In this document: positions 33,688-41,302 of the stretch, in pieces
How positions within the stretch are numbered: position 1 is the stretch's first letter
Layout of the letters: the number at the start of each line of letters is the position of its first letter
Source: Roseovarius confluentis
GTDB lineage: Bacteria > Pseudomonadota > Alphaproteobacteria > Rhodobacterales > Rhodobacteraceae
Direction: 5' to 3'
Assembly: GCF_002917925.1 (NCBI RefSeq)
Contig: NZ_PPFE01000007.1
Location: 152,461 to 216,460 of the forward strand
DNA length: 64,000 bases
Position numbers and translations under genes: made by a program
Notes under the pieces: model-generated
Databases searched by the model: none
Seen by the model: only the letters and a program-made list of their open reading frames with translations
Told to the model about the DNA's origin: nothing

Positions 33688-36077
33688 CAAAGCAGAACAC
33701 CATGCGGGCGCCCGAGCAGCCGCAAGACCTCGTACCCATTCCCGACGACGGGTTGATCCTCCTGCCGGTTCGCAACTTCGTGGGTTTCCCCGGCACCGTG
33801 TTTCCCCTTGCCGTCGGTCGACCCCGCTCCGTCATGGCTGTCGAACAGGCGGTCCGCGGCGAGCGCCCGATCGGCGTCATCCTGCAACGCGATCCCTCGC
33901 AGGACGAACCGGATGCCGAAGACCTGCACAAGATCGGGTGCACGGCCACCATTCTGCGCTACGTCTCGTCCCCCGACAGCGGCAACCACCTCATATGCCG
34001 GGGCACCGGGAGGTTCCGCGTGACCGAGTTGCTGAAAAACACGCCCTTCCCGATCGCACGTGTCACACAGTTGACCGATGCCCCCGACAAGCGGCCAGAA
34101 ACCGAGGCCCGCTTTCTTTACCTACGCGAACTGGCGGTCGAACTCCTGGAAACCCTACCCGATGCGCCGGTCGGCCTTGCCGAATCCGTCGGTCAGATGA
34201 CAGAGCCAGGCCTGCTTGCCGATCTCGCCACCGCCTATTCCGATTTTCCATTGCAGGATCGCCAGGAACTGCTGGAAACGCTGGATATCGGCGCCCGCAT
34301 CGCCAAGGTGACAACCCTGCTGGCGCGCCGGCTCGAGGTGCTGCGCATCACCCGCGAAATCGGCGAACAGACCCGAGAGGCCTTCGATGAAAGGCACCGA
34401 AAGGCCGTGCTGCGCGAACAGCTGGAAACGATCCAACGCGAACTCGGCGAAGGCGCGGACAGCACCGCCGAGGAAGTGGCCGAGCTGACCAGGGCCATAT
34501 CAGAGGCCGGAATGCCCGAAGAAACCAGGAAATACGTCCTGAAGGAACTGGGGCGTTACGCGCGCATGTCCGACAGCTCCGGTGAGGCGGGAATGTTGCG
34601 TACCTGGCTGGACTGGATGGTCGACCTACCCTGGCAACTCCCCGAGGAGGCCCCGATCGACCTCGCCGAAGCGCGCCGCGTGCTCGACGCCGATCACTAT
34701 GGCCTGGACAAGATAAAGACCCGGATCATCGAGCATCTGGCTGTCCGTCAGCTTGCCCCCACCGGCAAGGCGCCGATCCTGTGTTTCGTTGGGCCACCCG
34801 GTGTTGGCAAGACCTCCCTCGGCCAGTCGATCGCCCGCGCCATGCAACGCAAGTTCGCACGGCTCAGCTTGGGCGGCGTGCATGACGAAGCGGAGATCCG
34901 CGGCCACCGCCGCACCTATATCGGCGCCATGCCCGGCACAGTGATCCAGTCCATTCGCCGCGCCGGCACCCGCAACTGCGTGCTCATGCTCGACGAGATC
35001 GACAAGTTGGGGCGCGGGATCGGCGGCGATCCGTCCTCGGCCCTGCTCGAGGTCCTCGATCCTGCGCAGAACACCGCCTTCCGCGATAACTACCTTGGCG
35101 TTGATTTCGATCTCGGCCACGTGGTGTTCCTGACCACGGCGAACGTGCTCGACACCATTCCGTTTCCGCTGCTCGACCGGATGGAGATCATCACCCTGCC
35201 CGGCTACGTCGAGGACGAAAAGCTGGAGATCGCCAAGCGCCACTTGGTGAAATCCCAGATGCAAGCGACGGGCCTCAAGCCGGAGCAGGTCAGTATCGAC
35301 GACGACGCCCTGCATGCCATCATCCGCAACTACACCAGGGAGGCAGGCGTCCGAAGCCTCGAACGCAAGATCGGCGCGGTCCTGCGGCACGCAGCCGTGG
35401 ATATCGTAGAGGGAAAGACGAAAACCTTCCAGGTCAAGGCAACCGACTTGTCCGAAATCCTCGGCCCGCCGCGCTACGAGAACGAGGTCGCCATGCGCAC
35501 CAGCCTGCCCGGCGTGGCCACAGGCCTCGCCTGGACGGCGGTCGGAGGTGATATCCTCTTCATCGAGGCCAGTCGCACCCCCGGCAAGGGGAGCCTCACC
35601 CTGACCGGCCAACTGGGTGACGTCATGCGCGAAAGCGCGCAGGCCGCCCTGACCCTGGTCAAGGCGCGCGCCAAGGCGCTGTCCATCGACCCCAAGACAT
35701 TTGAAAGCACCGACATCCACATTCACGTGCCCGCAGGCGCCACGCCCAAGGACGGGCCCAGCGCCGGCACTGCGATCTTCGCAGCCCTCGCCTCGCTTCT
35801 GCTGGATCGCAAGCTGCGCAGCGATACCGCCATGACCGGCGAAATATCCCTGCGCGGACTCGTGCTGCCGGTCGGCGGAATTCGCGAAAAGGTCGTCGCG
35901 GCGGCCACCGCGGGCCTCAAGCGCGTTATGTTGCCCGCACGCAACCGGCACGATTTCGAAGACATCCCCGAAGCCGCCCGCTCAAGGCTTGAATTCATCT
36001 GGCTGGAAACGGTCGATGATGTTCTCGAACACGCGCTTGAGAAGCGCCCCGCCAAGCGCTCCAGAAAACGTGCTTGA
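33684..36077 (+). CDS. lon: ATP-dependent protease Lon, 797 aa
   Basis: A full-length LonA: N-terminal substrate domain (ILLPVRNFVGFPGTVFPLAVGR), AAA+ module with Walker A GPPGVGKTS and Walker B VLMLDEIDKLG, and the peptidase domain with catalytic Ser in PKDGPSAG and catalytic Lys in EKVVAAATAGLKR. It degrades misfolded and some regulatory proteins. The start overlaps hsp20 by ATGA. It is likely a second, island-borne Lon, since housekeeping lon normally sits by clpX or hupB; the window cannot show the other copy. Confidence 0.93.
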   Translation: MTKQNTMRAPEQPQDLVPIPDDGLILLPVRNFVGFPGTVFPLAVGRPRSVMAVEQAVRGERPIGVILQRDPSQDEPDAEDLHKIGCTATILRYVSSPDSGNHLICRGTGRFRVTELLKNTPFPIARVTQLTDAPDKRPETEARFLYLRELAVELLETLPDAPVGLAESVGQMTEPGLLADLATAYSDFPLQDRQELLETLDIGARIAKVTTLLARRLEVLRITREIGEQTREAFDERHRKAVLREQLETIQRELGEGADSTAEEVAELTRAISEAGMPEETRKYVLKELGRYARMSDSSGEAGMLRTWLDWMVDLPWQLPEEAPIDLAEARRVLDADHYGLDKIKTRIIEHLAVRQLAPTGKAPILCFVGPPGVGKTSLGQSIARAMQRKFARLSLGGVHDEAEIRGHRRTYIGAMPGTVIQSIRRAGTRNCVLMLDEIDKLGRGIGGDPSSALLEVLDPAQNTAFRDNYLGVDFDLGHVVFLTTANVLDTIPFPLLDRMEIITLPGYVEDEKLEIAKRHLVKSQMQATGLKPEQVSIDDDALHAIIRNYTREAGVRSLERKIGAVLRHAAVDIVEGKTKTFQVKATDLSEILGPPRYENEVAMRTSLPGVATGLAWTAVGGDILFIEASRTPGKGSLTLTGQLGDVMRESAQAALTLVKARAKALSIDPKTFESTDIHIHVPAGATPKDGPSAGTAIFAALASLLLDRKLRSDTAMTGEISLRGLVLPVGGIREKVVAAATAGLKRVMLPARNRHDFEDIPEAARSRLEFIWLETVDDVLEHALEKRPAKRSRKRA

Positions 36078-36087
36078 TAGCCATCAA
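36074..36087 (+). promoter_or_regulatory. FNR-type box before the SPW gene
   Basis: TTGATAGCCATCAA is a full match. It overlaps the lon stop codon by 4 bases, and its centre is 82.5 bp before the ATG at 36163. Confidence 0.8.
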
Positions 36088-36162
36088 TGCATCACGGTCC
36101 GACATTGGCATCCTGTGGCTGTCCGTGGCGCGAAACCGCGCCTTTTGCCAATGGAGGAAAAC

Positions 36163-36519
36163 ATGAAACGGATACACTGGCAGGACACAGTGACGCTCCT
36201 GACGGGCCTCGTGCTCGTCGCGGCCCTCTTTGTCCTGAAAATCACGCCACCCGAGGGCATGAACTTTCGCCCCGTAACGCTGAATTTCGTGGTCGTAGGC
36301 ATCGCCGTCGTCGCGATAGCGACGGCAGCCCTCTATGACCACCAGGCATGGGAAGAATGGCTCACGCTGGTGCTCGGTCTCTGGATGGTGGTTTCACCCT
36401 GGGTCTTGGGCTTCAAAGAGATACTCGTTCTGACCTGGCTGGCGATACTGTGCGGTGCGGTCATCGCCGTGATGGCCCTTGCAGCACTGCTCCAGCCGCG
36501 GATGAAAGACATCTTCTGA
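36163..36519 (+). CDS. SPW-repeat membrane protein, 118 aa
   Basis: Four hydrophobic helices with the hallmark VVSPWVLGF (SPW motif) near residue 79 and 'WQDTVTLLTGLVLVA' at the start, typical of SPW-repeat proteins. These are small integral membrane proteins of unknown function. GGAGGAAAAC precedes the ATG at 36163. Single-gene unit after lon with its own full-match FNR box. Confidence 0.82.
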   Translation: MKRIHWQDTVTLLTGLVLVAALFVLKITPPEGMNFRPVTLNFVVVGIAVVAIATAALYDHQAWEEWLTLVLGLWMVVSPWVLGFKEILVLTWLAILCGAVIAVMALAALLQPRMKDIF

Positions 36520-36532
36520 ACAAGTAACCTGC

Positions 36533-36568
36533 AAAAAAGAAACCGGGACGAACGCTTTCGCCCCGGTT
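36533..36568 (-). terminator. intrinsic terminator of small RNA A
   Basis: A long imperfect stem, AACCGGG...CCCGGTT (36541-36568), is followed on the minus strand by TTTCTTTTTT. It lies about 240 nt from the predicted 5' end of small RNA A and faces away from the SPW gene. Confidence 0.7.
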
Positions 36569-36771
36569 CGCATCCCGCTCCAAAGCGGCCGGCGGTCCGC
36601 CGCGGGACCGTCAGGCCCGGCTTCCACATCCAAGGTCACCCCAGGTGCGCTAACCCTTGCCCGACGATCCAGGATCGACAGGTCTCATGGCTTTCCCGGT
36701 ATAATGTCTCGCTGTCCGCGCCTTGCAACGTTTTCCAACGAGCCCTCTCCGGTTCCGCTCCTCCCGTCGAT
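36533..36771 (-). ncRNA. putative FNR-activated small RNA, copy A
   Basis: Minus-strand element. Its conserved 5' end (ATCGACGGGAGGAGCGGAACC) starts at 36771, exactly 41.5 bp from the centre of the FNR box at 36806-36819, with a -10-like CATGCT at -12 to -7. The 98-nt core (36771-36674) closes on itself: ATCGACGGG pairs with CCTGTCGAT (one G-U). An internal CGTT-GGAA-AACG hairpin has a GNRA loop. The transcript would run on to the terminator at 36533. No open frame has a start codon after the predicted start site. The 25-nt 5' end and the TGAGACCTGTYGATC 3' end are shared with copy B, while the middle has diverged. Confidence 0.65.
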
Positions 36772-36805
36772 GAAAACAGCATGCCCGGCTCTCGTCACTT
36801 CGCCA

Positions 36806-36819
36806 TTGATCGCGATCAA
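36806..36819 (-). promoter_or_regulatory. FNR-type box of small RNA A
   Basis: TTGATCGCGATCAA is a fully self-complementary 14-mer. Its centre is at -41.5 relative to the conserved 5' end of RNA copy A. Confidence 0.85.
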
Positions 36820-36849
36820 TGGCGTCGGTGCCGGCCAGTCGGCACGCGG

Positions 36850-37101
36850 AAAAAGGCCCTCTAAGACTTAATGTCCCGGACGGATTATCTCCGCCCGGGC
36901 TTGGACATATCGAAATCACTTCAAGTATTCAAAGGGCCGCCGGGATCTGACTTAGGTTCCAAAGTCGCCTCTGGCGCTATCGCCATCATCCGGCAGCCCC
37001 CCGATCAACAGGTCTCAATGCTTCGCCATTGCACCATCTTTCGGTTCGCGTCTCGCGACGTCGTGCCAAGATTTTGCTCCGGTTCCACTCCTCCCGTCGA
37101 T
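36850..37101 (-). ncRNA. putative FNR-activated small RNA, copy B
   Basis: The second copy starts at 37101, again exactly 41.5 bp from the centre of an FNR box (37136-37149), with -10-like TAGTTT. The 98-nt core (37101-37004) has the same closing stem, here with two G-U pairs (GATCAACAGG on the plus strand), and a CGTC-GCGA-GACG hairpin with a GNRA loop. Downstream are a strong 10-bp hairpin (36875-36899) and an outer GGCCCT/AGGGCC pair ending in TTTTT at 36854-36850, which probably terminates the transcript. Length would be about 250 nt. Confidence 0.62.
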
Positions 37102-37135
37102 AAATTCAAACTACGCGATTCCCCTCTGGCGGCCA

Positions 37136-37149
37136 TTGATGCCCGTCAA
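37136..37149 (-). promoter_or_regulatory. FNR-type box of small RNA B
   Basis: TTGATGCCCGTCAA fits the motif. Its centre is at -41.5 relative to the conserved 5' end of RNA copy B. Confidence 0.82.
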
Positions 37150-37163
37150 TGAAGCGGGGCTTT

Positions 37164-37793
37164 TCACGAAGTCGGGCACTCCAGCCCCAGCTTTTCAAGC
37201 CCCGCAAAAAGATAATCCGCCAACAACGGCGTCCCCAGCAGGTAGCTCGCAGGCGAAGACGTGCGCTCCTGCCAGGCAAGGTCCCGCAATACATTCCATT
37301 CATCGTCGCCCCGGCCCAGCCACAAAAGTGCGACCAGGTCGCGTTGGGCGATTTCATCCAGATCGTCGATCACCGACCGCAGTTCCTCTTCCACGGCATC
37401 ATGGCCACGATCCTCCAGGATATCGGCCACCGCGTCCTCCTCGTCCGGCGCGTCCTCCGCCTCCGTGCTCGCCGATTTTCCCATCAGGTCATGGGCCCGC
37501 TCGGCAATATAGCAAACGGTGCGCACCGGGACCTGCAGGTCTTCACCGTTCGGGCTCTCTGGATCGAGCCCGCGTATCTTGCGGCGCGATCCGGATCGCG
37601 TCGCCTTTTTCGATGCAGGTTCATTGAAACCGGCCCACGCAGGCGGGTCCGAACAGGGAAAGGACTCCAGCCCCGCTTCCAGAACCGGGTCGTAGGGCGC
37701 AGCCGGGGCAGCACCCGGCTTGCGCTTGCGCTCCGGCGTTCCAGCCTGGGCCCCAGCGTCATCAAAACGACCGCTTCGCCGAACCTCCGTCAT
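37164..37793 (-). CDS. DUF3775-family protein, 209 aa
   Basis: The C-terminal 130 residues contain the DUF3775 pattern: VRTVCYIAERAH, 'LDEIAQRDLVALLWLGRGDDEW' and 'SYLLGTPLLADYLFAGLEKLG'. The N-terminal half is a Lys/Arg-rich linker with LESFPCSDPPAWAGF, a short motif seen in other small stress-type proteins. The ATG at 37793 overlaps the stop of the DUF2267 gene (ATGA), so both are made from the FNR-box promoter near 38276. Molecular function is unknown. Confidence 0.75.
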   Translation of the reverse strand: MTEVRRSGRFDDAGAQAGTPERKRKPGAAPAAPYDPVLEAGLESFPCSDPPAWAGFNEPASKKATRSGSRRKIRGLDPESPNGEDLQVPVRTVCYIAERAHDLMGKSASTEAEDAPDEEDAVADILEDRGHDAVEEELRSVIDDLDEIAQRDLVALLWLGRGDDEWNVLRDLAWQERTSSPASYLLGTPLLADYLFAGLEKLGLECPTS

Positions 37794-38215
37794 TGCCAAA
37801 GCTCCCGCAGCGGACCGGGCATGGCATTGCTGACCTGGTCGATCTCGCCCATCGAAATCTTGCGCCGCAACAGATCGAACACCGCGGCAACAGCGCGTTC
37901 GGGGTTCTCCAGCGGCTGCTTGCTGAACTTCCCGGCCACCCTGCCCAGGAACTCCGACTTGCCGCGCGGCTGCACCGGTGTCTTGGACGGGTTCCATCCG
38001 GTGTAATAGATACCCCGCACGATCAGCGGCAGTTGCGCCGCCAAGTCAGCGGCCTCGTCTACGCCCAGGTAATCGCGGATGGCCTGCAACGTCTCGGACA
38101 ACAGCAGGTATGCCCGCCCCTTCTCGTGCCACTCCAGATCGTCGCATAGCAGGTTGATCCATTCGGCGACGACCTGTGGCGCCTGGTCGATCGCGGTATG
38201 TCCGGTGGGTTTCAT
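37790..38215 (-). CDS. DUF2267-family protein, 141 aa
   Basis: Matches DUF2267: AIDQAPQVVAEWINLLCDDLEWHEKGRAYLLLSETLQAIRDYLGVDEAADLAAQLPLIVRGIYYTGW-type helices (the fold is a small helical bundle). The ATG at 38215 is chosen since GGAGG lies 6 bases upstream. These proteins recur in stress-gene neighbourhoods beside Hsp20, Usp and CBS genes, but their activity is not known. First gene of a two-gene unit. Confidence 0.82.
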   Translation of the reverse strand: MKPTGHTAIDQAPQVVAEWINLLCDDLEWHEKGRAYLLLSETLQAIRDYLGVDEAADLAAQLPLIVRGIYYTGWNPSKTPVQPRGKSEFLGRVAGKFSKQPLENPERAVAAVFDLLRRKISMGEIDQVSNAMPGPLRELWQ

Positions 38216-38269
38216 GTCCATCCTCCGTTCTTGCCGTCCAGAACTCTGAAGGGTCCGGGTCAAATCGCA

Positions 38270-38283
38270 TTGATCACCGTCAC
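38270..38283 (-). promoter_or_regulatory. FNR-type box, one mismatch, before the DUF2267 gene
   Basis: TTGATCACCGTCAC deviates only in the last base. Its centre is 61.5 bp before the start at 38215. Confidence 0.6.
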
Positions 38284-38292
38284 AGCGGGGGC

Positions 38293-38306
38293 TTGACGGT
38301 GGTCAA
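38293..38306 (+). promoter_or_regulatory. FNR-type box before the CBS gene
   Basis: TTGACGGTGGTCAA is a full match. Its centre is 63.5 bp before the ATG at 38363 and 23 bp from the neighbouring box that faces the other way. Confidence 0.8.
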
Positions 38307-38362
38307 TGACCGGCTTGCAGGAAAGCACGACTGTCGATCAATGTTATTCCACGGAGGACATC

Positions 38363-38782
38363 ATGAAAGTCAGTGAGGCAATGCATGCACCGGCCGAATG
38401 GGTTACAGCCGACACCCCTGTCAGCGAAATCGCGTCGCGCATGGCAAAGGACGACATCGGTGCCGTTCCCATCGGCAAGGACGACAAACTGATCGGCATG
38501 ATCACGGACCGTGATCTGGCGATCCGAGTCATAGCCAAAGGGCTCGATGCGCATAAAACTACCGCCGAAGAGGTCATGACCAAGGGCATCGTTTACTGCC
38601 GCACCGAGGAAACGGTCGAAGACGCCATCCACCTCATGGATCAGAAGAAGATCCGTCGGCTGCCCGTGCTCGATGATGGCAAAAGAATGGTAGGCATGCT
38701 CAGCCTCGGTGATGTCGCCCATGCAGCGGGACTTCAGTTGGCAGGCGAACTGACACGCGCCGTGGCCGATCATCACAAATAG
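38363..38782 (+). CDS. two-CBS-domain protein, 139 aa
   Basis: A tandem CBS pair: residues 1-60 (MKVSEAMHAPAEWVTADTPVSEIASRMAKDDIGAVPIG...LIGMITDRDLAIRV) and 68-130 (TKGIVYCRTEETVEDAIHLMDQKKIRRLPVLD...MVGMLSLGDVAHA). CBS pairs bind adenine nucleotides and act as energy sensors. GGAGG lies 6 bases upstream of the ATG. It is a stand-alone CBS protein like mycobacterial Hrp1 (Rv2626c), a DosR-regulon member. Direct ligand is not known. Confidence 0.9.
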   Translation: MKVSEAMHAPAEWVTADTPVSEIASRMAKDDIGAVPIGKDDKLIGMITDRDLAIRVIAKGLDAHKTTAEEVMTKGIVYCRTEETVEDAIHLMDQKKIRRLPVLDDGKRMVGMLSLGDVAHAAGLQLAGELTRAVADHHK

Positions 38783-38792
38783 GTCCGTGGCG

Positions 38793-39245
38793 ATGAAACG
38801 CCCGCGGATATGGTACATCGTCATGAACGCGCACCGGGCGCGTATCCTGCGCGAATTGCCCGGCATACGTGATCCATTGCCAACCGAAATCACGATGCAG
38901 GGCCGCAGACGCTCCGTGGGCGAGGTCAAACGTGACCGCCCGACCCGCAGCTTCGCTTCGGCGGGCGGGCGCCGGCGATCCGCGGTCGCGCCCGGTTCGG
39001 ACCCTCTAGAAGAAGACGCACGCAACTTCATGCGCGATGTTCAAGCTTTCCTCGAAAAAGAGGCGCAAATCGGGGCGTTCGAGGAACTGGTTCTGATTGC
39101 TCCAGCCGAAACCATCGGCCTATGGCGGGCTCAGGCACCCGAAGGTCTGGCGAACTGCGTGCGTCGCGAGATCGTCAAGAACCTGGTGCGGTTTTCCGGT
39201 CGCGAACTCGTCGCCGCCATTCGCGCCCTCGTCTCACACGAATAG
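38793..39245 (+). CDS. host-attachment-family protein (Hap/baeRF-like), 150 aa
   Basis: Fits the 'protein required for attachment to host cells' family, related to release-factor-like (baeRF) domains: RIWYIVMNAHRARILRELPG at the start, 'ARNFMRDVQAFLEKEAQIGAFEELVLIAPAETIGLWRAQ' in the middle and VKNLVRFSGRELVAAIRA at the end. The start at 38793 suits an AGG site. It follows the CBS gene by 10 bp and is probably co-transcribed. Despite the historical name, a link to host attachment is unlikely here; related domains occur in ribosome-associated stress proteins. Confidence 0.8.
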   Translation: MKRPRIWYIVMNAHRARILRELPGIRDPLPTEITMQGRRRSVGEVKRDRPTRSFASAGGRRRSAVAPGSDPLEEDARNFMRDVQAFLEKEAQIGAFEELVLIAPAETIGLWRAQAPEGLANCVRREIVKNLVRFSGRELVAAIRALVSHE

Positions 39246-39367
39246 GCACCGCAATGCTTGGCCCGGTCAGGCGAATGCTTGAGTGCGGCTACAAAGTCAC
39301 GCGTAGGCTTTGGCCAGGCCCTTCCGACTTAGGACAAAAGACCTGCCCGCAGCGTTCACAAGTCGCG

Positions 39368-39763
39368 CTATTCCTGGATTGATTGCAGGTATTCCGCGAT
39401 GCTGAGGACGCGTCCGCGAACCAACGGCTCCGACGCACCTGGCATTCCCATGGGTGGTTGAAGATCTTCGCGAAAGATAGCGCCGTAGAGCGGCATGGGT
39501 TTTTCATGTGTGCGCAACCCGCTACGTCCGTCAATGATCTGGATGACGCGCAGCATCGGAAAAACACCATCGTTTGCCGCGCTGAGCGAGGTCAGGTCCG
39601 GCACATCGACCGTCAGGTAGTCAGCCAGGACCCCGTCGCCCTTGGCGGTTTCACCGTGGCACCCCGCGCAATTCTCTGCATAGAAACGAGCGCCCCAATC
39701 ATGCTCTTGGGCCATTGCCGCGCTCCCGAGAATGAAAGGCATCATCAAAAAGAACTTTTTCAT
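39368..39763 (-). CDS. periplasmic mono-haem cytochrome c, 131 aa
   Basis: Signal peptide MKKFFLMMPFILGSAAMA, haem motif CAGCH, and the class I fold with 'LRVIQIIDGRSGLRTHEKPMPLYG' and the tail RVLSIAEYLQSIQ, shared with the lipoprotein cytochrome at 30828-31256. GGAGG lies 8 bases before the ATG at 39763. An FNR box 60.5 bp upstream points to low-oxygen expression. It may feed a high-affinity oxidase or another periplasmic reductase not in this window. Confidence 0.88.
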   Translation of the reverse strand: MKKFFLMMPFILGSAAMAQEHDWGARFYAENCAGCHGETAKGDGVLADYLTVDVPDLTSLSAANDGVFPMLRVIQIIDGRSGLRTHEKPMPLYGAIFREDLQPPMGMPGASEPLVRGRVLSIAEYLQSIQE

Positions 39764-39816
39764 ATCTTGATCCTCCAGTTGCTGCCCGAGCGTCGCGCCT
39801 GTTCGGCTCGATATCA

Positions 39817-39830
39817 TTGACGACCGTCAA
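39817..39830 (-). promoter_or_regulatory. FNR-type box before the periplasmic cytochrome c
   Basis: TTGACGACCGTCAA is a full match; its centre is 60.5 bp from the start at 39763. Confidence 0.82.
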
Positions 39831-39858
39831 CGCCCGGGTTTGCACCGCGCACGTGGTA

Positions 39859-39872
39859 TTGATGACCATCAA
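39859..39872 (+). promoter_or_regulatory. FNR-type box upstream of hsp20 copy 2
   Basis: TTGATGACCATCAA is a full match. Its centre is 42 bp (four helical turns) from the box for the cytochrome gene, and 172.5 bp from the hsp20 start, the largest gap in the island. Confidence 0.8.
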
Positions 39873-40037
39873 TGAGAGTGGGGAACGACTCGGACATCTT
39901 GGAGAAATTCGCGACTACGCCTTTGTCCAAGCAGGCGTGGAACTTCCGCCTGTCCCCGGAAATCGCGGAAATTGCCGTTGGCTGGGCGATGCATCCCGTG
40001 AGTTCGGCCAACGGCATTAACTCAAAAGGAGCGATAC

Positions 40038-40547
40038 ATGGCTGATAAGTCTACCGATATCCCTGTCACACGCGAAGCACGCGCAACCAACCGGCCGATC
40101 AACCCATGGACCGGCTTTGGCAGTTTGCGCGACGAGATGGAGCGCCTGTTCGACAGTTTTGAACCGCGCCTGTGGTTCGACCGCGCGCTTCCAGAGACGT
40201 CACGCGGGTTTCCCCTCTGTCCGGCAGTCGACCTGACCGAGACCGAAAAAGGGTATGCCGTCACCGCCGAGTTGCCGGGACTGGACCCCGACGGAATCCA
40301 CGTGAAGATCAGTAACGGAACGCTGACAATAAGCGGCGAGAAATCCGACGAGAAGAAAGAAGGGGATGAAAGCCATCATCTCAGTGAACGTCGCTGGGGC
40401 AGTTTTCAGCGCACGATCCGGATGCCCGAAAACATCGAGCACGACAAGATCGAGGCAGAGTTCTCCAAGGGCGTGCTGACCATCCAACTGCCGAAATCCA
40501 AGGCGGCCCTGGCGTCCGAGAAGACGATCGCTGTCAAGGCGGCATAG
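40038..40547 (+). CDS. Hsp20/alpha-crystallin small heat-shock protein (copy 2), 169 aa
   Basis: An N-terminal arm with the 'NPWTGFGSLRDEMERLFDSF' helix, then the alpha-crystallin domain from about residue 55 (CPAVDLTETEKGYAVTAELPGLDPDGIHVKISNGTLTISGEK) to residue 155 (IEAEFSKGVLTIQLPK). Longer than copy 1 and of the class A HspH type. AAAAGGAG lies before the ATG. It is followed 4 bases later by the phosphoribosyltransferase gene. The layout hsp20 plus phosphoribosyltransferase also occurs in the DosR regulon (Rv2031c-Rv2030c). Confidence 0.92.
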   Translation: MADKSTDIPVTREARATNRPINPWTGFGSLRDEMERLFDSFEPRLWFDRALPETSRGFPLCPAVDLTETEKGYAVTAELPGLDPDGIHVKISNGTLTISGEKSDEKKEGDESHHLSERRWGSFQRTIRMPENIEHDKIEAEFSKGVLTIQLPKSKAALASEKTIAVKAA

Positions 40548-40551
40548 CCGG

Positions 40552-41211
40552 GTGTCTGGCCCTTTTTTCAAGGATCGGGCGGACGCGGCGCGCCAGCTGA
40601 TCGCAGCACTTCCGCCCGATATCGACCGCCGCTGGCTGGTTCTGGGACTGCCGCGCGGCGGCGTCCCCATTGCCGCGGACATCGCACGCCACTTGGGTGG
40701 CGCTTTCGATATATTGATCGTGCGCAAGGTGGGTCTGCCGAATAATCCGGAACTGGCCGTCGCCGCCGTCACCGGGCCCGGCCCTGACCAGCTTGCGATC
40801 AACCGAACCCTTCAGGACATGCTCGACTTGTCGGAGCTTGATATCCAGGCATTGGCCGTAGAGCCGATCCGCGAGGTGGAAAAACGGCGACGCATGTGGC
40901 TGGAAGGCAGGAGCCCCCTGCCTTTCATTGATCGCGACGTGCTGATCGTGGACGATGGCGCCGCGACGGGTACAACGCTTGAAGCGGCGCTGACAATGGT
41001 CCGGCGTCAGGGCGCACGCGCCATCGCCGTGGCCGTTCCCGTCGCTCTGCAAGGCGCGCTTGACCGCCTGTCCATGAGTGGCGTCCGGGTCATTTGCCCT
41101 CACCGATCCAACAGGCTCTACTCGATCAGTTGCGCATACCGGGATTTCCCTCAGGTCACCGACCAGCAGGTTACAGACATGCTTTCCTGTCTCCGCCGCG
41201 AACAGGCCTGA
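40552..41211 (+). CDS. phosphoribosyltransferase-family protein, 219 aa
   Basis: The PRPP-binding loop is clear: DVLIVDDGAATGTTLEAAL. The N-terminal region has LPRGGVPIAADIARHLGGAFDILIVRKVGLPNNPELAVAAV, matching the phosphoribosyltransferase domain that accompanies Hsp20 genes. It starts at a GTG 4 bases after the hsp20 stop. The acceptor base is unknown. With its context it resembles the N-terminal domain of Rv2030c. Together with the second PRPP synthetase at 51451, it hints at nucleotide salvage as part of the stress state. Confidence 0.85.
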   Translation: MSGPFFKDRADAARQLIAALPPDIDRRWLVLGLPRGGVPIAADIARHLGGAFDILIVRKVGLPNNPELAVAAVTGPGPDQLAINRTLQDMLDLSELDIQALAVEPIREVEKRRRMWLEGRSPLPFIDRDVLIVDDGAATGTTLEAALTMVRRQGARAIAVAVPVALQGALDRLSMSGVRVICPHRSNRLYSISCAYRDFPQVTDQQVTDMLSCLRREQA

Positions 41212-41302
41212 AAGCGATGACAATTTCCGCCTTTGGACGAAGCATGGTTTGGCGCTTTCTGCAGCACCCGCTATAATCGAAGAAATTTCCGCCGTGACAG
41301 CC

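Noticed and set aside
36650..36919. 89-codon minus-strand frame across the small RNA A region
   Set aside because: It begins before the FNR box and runs through it. The parts shared with copy B are RNA-like ends, and the second copy does not keep the frame.
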